Below, piece by piece: positions 43,267 through 44,211 of a stretch of 44,211 nucleotides of DNA; the first letter of the stretch is position 1; every line of letters starts with the position of its first letter. The translations under genes and the position numbers were made by a program. The notes beneath the pieces were generated by a model. That model saw nothing but the letters and a program-made list of their open reading frames with translations, did no database searches and had not been told where the DNA came from. This DNA comes from Ignavibacteriota bacterium (GTDB taxonomy: Bacteria; Bacteroidota; Ignavibacteria; UBA10030; SZUA-254), in NCBI GenBank assembly GCA_016209795.1, contig JACQVI010000148.1, positions 1 through 44,211 of the forward strand, given 5' to 3'.

Positions 43267-44187
43267 TCAACTCTTGGATCCTGTGGAGGGTTTGAGTCTT
43301 TCAGTCTTTTGCTGAATCTTAAACTTCTTCAACCGATAACGGAAATTTGCCTCTGACAGATTGAGGATCTCTGCGGCACGCACCTGATTAAAGCCTACGC
43401 TATCCAGTGTTCTTTCGATCAACGTCTTCTCCAAATTAGCTAATGACTTATCGAAACGGAATGCCCTTCTTGCCCTGATGCTTGCCATCATTTCACCTAC
43501 CAGTGTCTGCTCATCATAGAGGTATTCAGGCAATTCAATTTCTTTGCCTTCAGACATAAACACCGCTTGCTCTACAACAGATTTCAGCTCTTGAATGTTC
43601 TCTTTCCACTCCCTTCTGACTAAAAAATCAAGTGTATTAATGTCAATAAGCTTGAGCTTCACCCCGAGGCTCTGGCATGCAACCTTGGTAAAATGCTCTA
43701 TAAGCAGGGAAATATCCTCTACCCTTTGCCTTAACGGCGGCATCACAATAGTTTCGAAGTCTTTCAGGAGCTGATAAAGCTCAGGCATGATCTTGCCCTC
43801 TCTCTGTAATTCTCCGAGGTTCCCCTTCGTTGTAACAATAACTTGCACAAAGGGTTTTTTTGGCAATTTCTCAATGGACGATTGGATTGCTGATTGAGCC
43901 AGATATGAGAATTCTTCGATATTTTGAATCAATACTCTGCTTGCTCCTTTTGTGGATTGATCAAAAGATTGGTTAATCTCTTGTTCACTTACTGCTTGAG
44001 GACTTAGAACAACCAACGATCCCCTCGAGTTCGAGGCTTGGTGGATTAATTTTGCCAAGGATGCCTTGCCTGTTCCGGGTTCGCCTTTGATCAAGAGATG
44101 TTTTTGCGATCTTCCCAGTTTAGGAATCTCTTTTCTCAGCCTTTTTATGGTTGAAGATTCGCCTATCAATAATGATTCGAGATTCAT
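43267..44187 (-). CDS. Degenerate NtrC-like AAA+ protein without GAFTGA, with Fis-type HTH
   Basis: 306 residues, complete: ATG at 44187 has 'AAAGGAG' 8 nt upstream. It starts directly with the AAA+ domain; there is no receiver. Walker A is intact ('GEPGTGKAS', K41). The segment that should carry GAFTGA is missing, with 'ELFGHEKGAFTGA'-type sequence replaced by 'SFDQSTKGASR'. Walker B, normally 'LFLDEI', reads 'VLIQNIEEF' (Q88, N89 in place of Asp, Glu). The arginine-finger region 'PPLRQRVEDISLLIEHF' is kept. The C-terminus is a Fis-like HTH ('DSVGFNQVRAAEILNLSEANFRYRLKKF'). It should bind DNA and perhaps ATP but not hydrolyse it or remodel sigma-54; a repressor or anti-activator role is inferred. 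Confidence 0.88.
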   Translation of the reverse strand: MNLESLLIGESSTIKRLRKEIPKLGRSQKHLLIKGEPGTGKASLAKLIHQASNSRGSLVVLSPQAVSEQEINQSFDQSTKGASRVLIQNIEEFSYLAQSAIQSSIEKLPKKPFVQVIVTTKGNLGELQREGKIMPELYQLLKDFETIVMPPLRQRVEDISLLIEHFTKVACQSLGVKLKLIDINTLDFLVRREWKENIQELKSVVEQAVFMSEGKEIELPEYLYDEQTLVGEMMASIRARRAFRFDKSLANLEKTLIERTLDSVGFNQVRAAEILNLSEANFRYRLKKFKIQQKTERLKPSTGSKS

Positions 44188-44211
44188 AGTCTATTCTCCT
44201 TTTATGTTTGT

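Noticed and set aside
1-44211. CRISPR arrays, tRNA or rRNA genes, prophage or conjugation genes
   Set aside because: I saw no regularly spaced direct repeats, no tRNA/rRNA-like segments and no integrase, terminase or relaxase in any frame; the window looks like ordinary chromosomal surface and signalling genes.

Overview
The window looks like chromosomal DNA of a Gram-negative bacterium of the Bacteroidota/Chlorobiota/Ignavibacteriota side of the FCB group. The strongest sign is three large secreted proteins ending in a type IX secretion (T9SS) sorting domain with the 'QNYPNPFN' signature (at 2598-5960, 22291-24615 and 37317-40262). Base composition is moderate and operons are tightly overlapped. 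Sigma-54 biology (an NtrC-type activator, a degenerate relative of one, GG-N10-GC promoters) and complex sensor kinases are prominent. I cannot fix genus or species; an Ignavibacteria-like organism is my best guess.

Layout. 1-2480: a PAS histidine kinase and a NarL/LuxR response regulator, separated by a 426-bp hairpin-bearing spacer. 2598-5960: a T9SS-exported Asp-box propeller protein. 5961-10344: loosely packed DNA with a small unknown gene, an initiating sugar-phosphate transferase, a Wzi-like outer-membrane protein, a relic of a second LuxR-type regulator and a compound palindromic element. 10345-11556: an orphan CheY-like receiver and a reverse-strand metallophosphoesterase. 11645-31703: a 16-gene polysaccharide operon read in one direction (Wzc-like BY-kinase, SLBB export protein, CDP-glucose/C-methyl-deoxysugar cassette, Wzx flippase, Wzy-like polymerase, T9SS Kelch protein, three glycosyltransferases, a methyltransferase, an epimerase and an asparagine-synthase-type amidotransferase). 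32369-36795: a triple-PAS hybrid kinase, a frameshifted relic, and an NtrC-type sigma-54 activator. 37065-42074: a surface operon behind a good sigma-54 promoter (TIG/SdrD-like T9SS protein, small exported protein, PapD-like protein with a coiled-coil tail). 42249-44187: another orphan receiver and, on the reverse strand, an NtrC-like AAA+ protein that has lost GAFTGA and Walker B residues.

How it may fit together (inference). The window reads as a regulated cell-surface locus. The exopolysaccharide genes form a Wzx/Wzy-type pathway: sugar transferase at 7191 to start the lipid-linked unit, glycosyltransferases to extend it, Wzx/Wzy to flip and polymerise, Wzc/SLBB/Wzi to export and hold it. 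Surface proteins are encoded beside or inside it. The flanking two-component genes and the two NtrC-like proteins are candidates to control glycan and surface-protein expression through sigma-54. Intergenic regions contain relics of regulators, suggesting that signalling modules have been duplicated and lost here.
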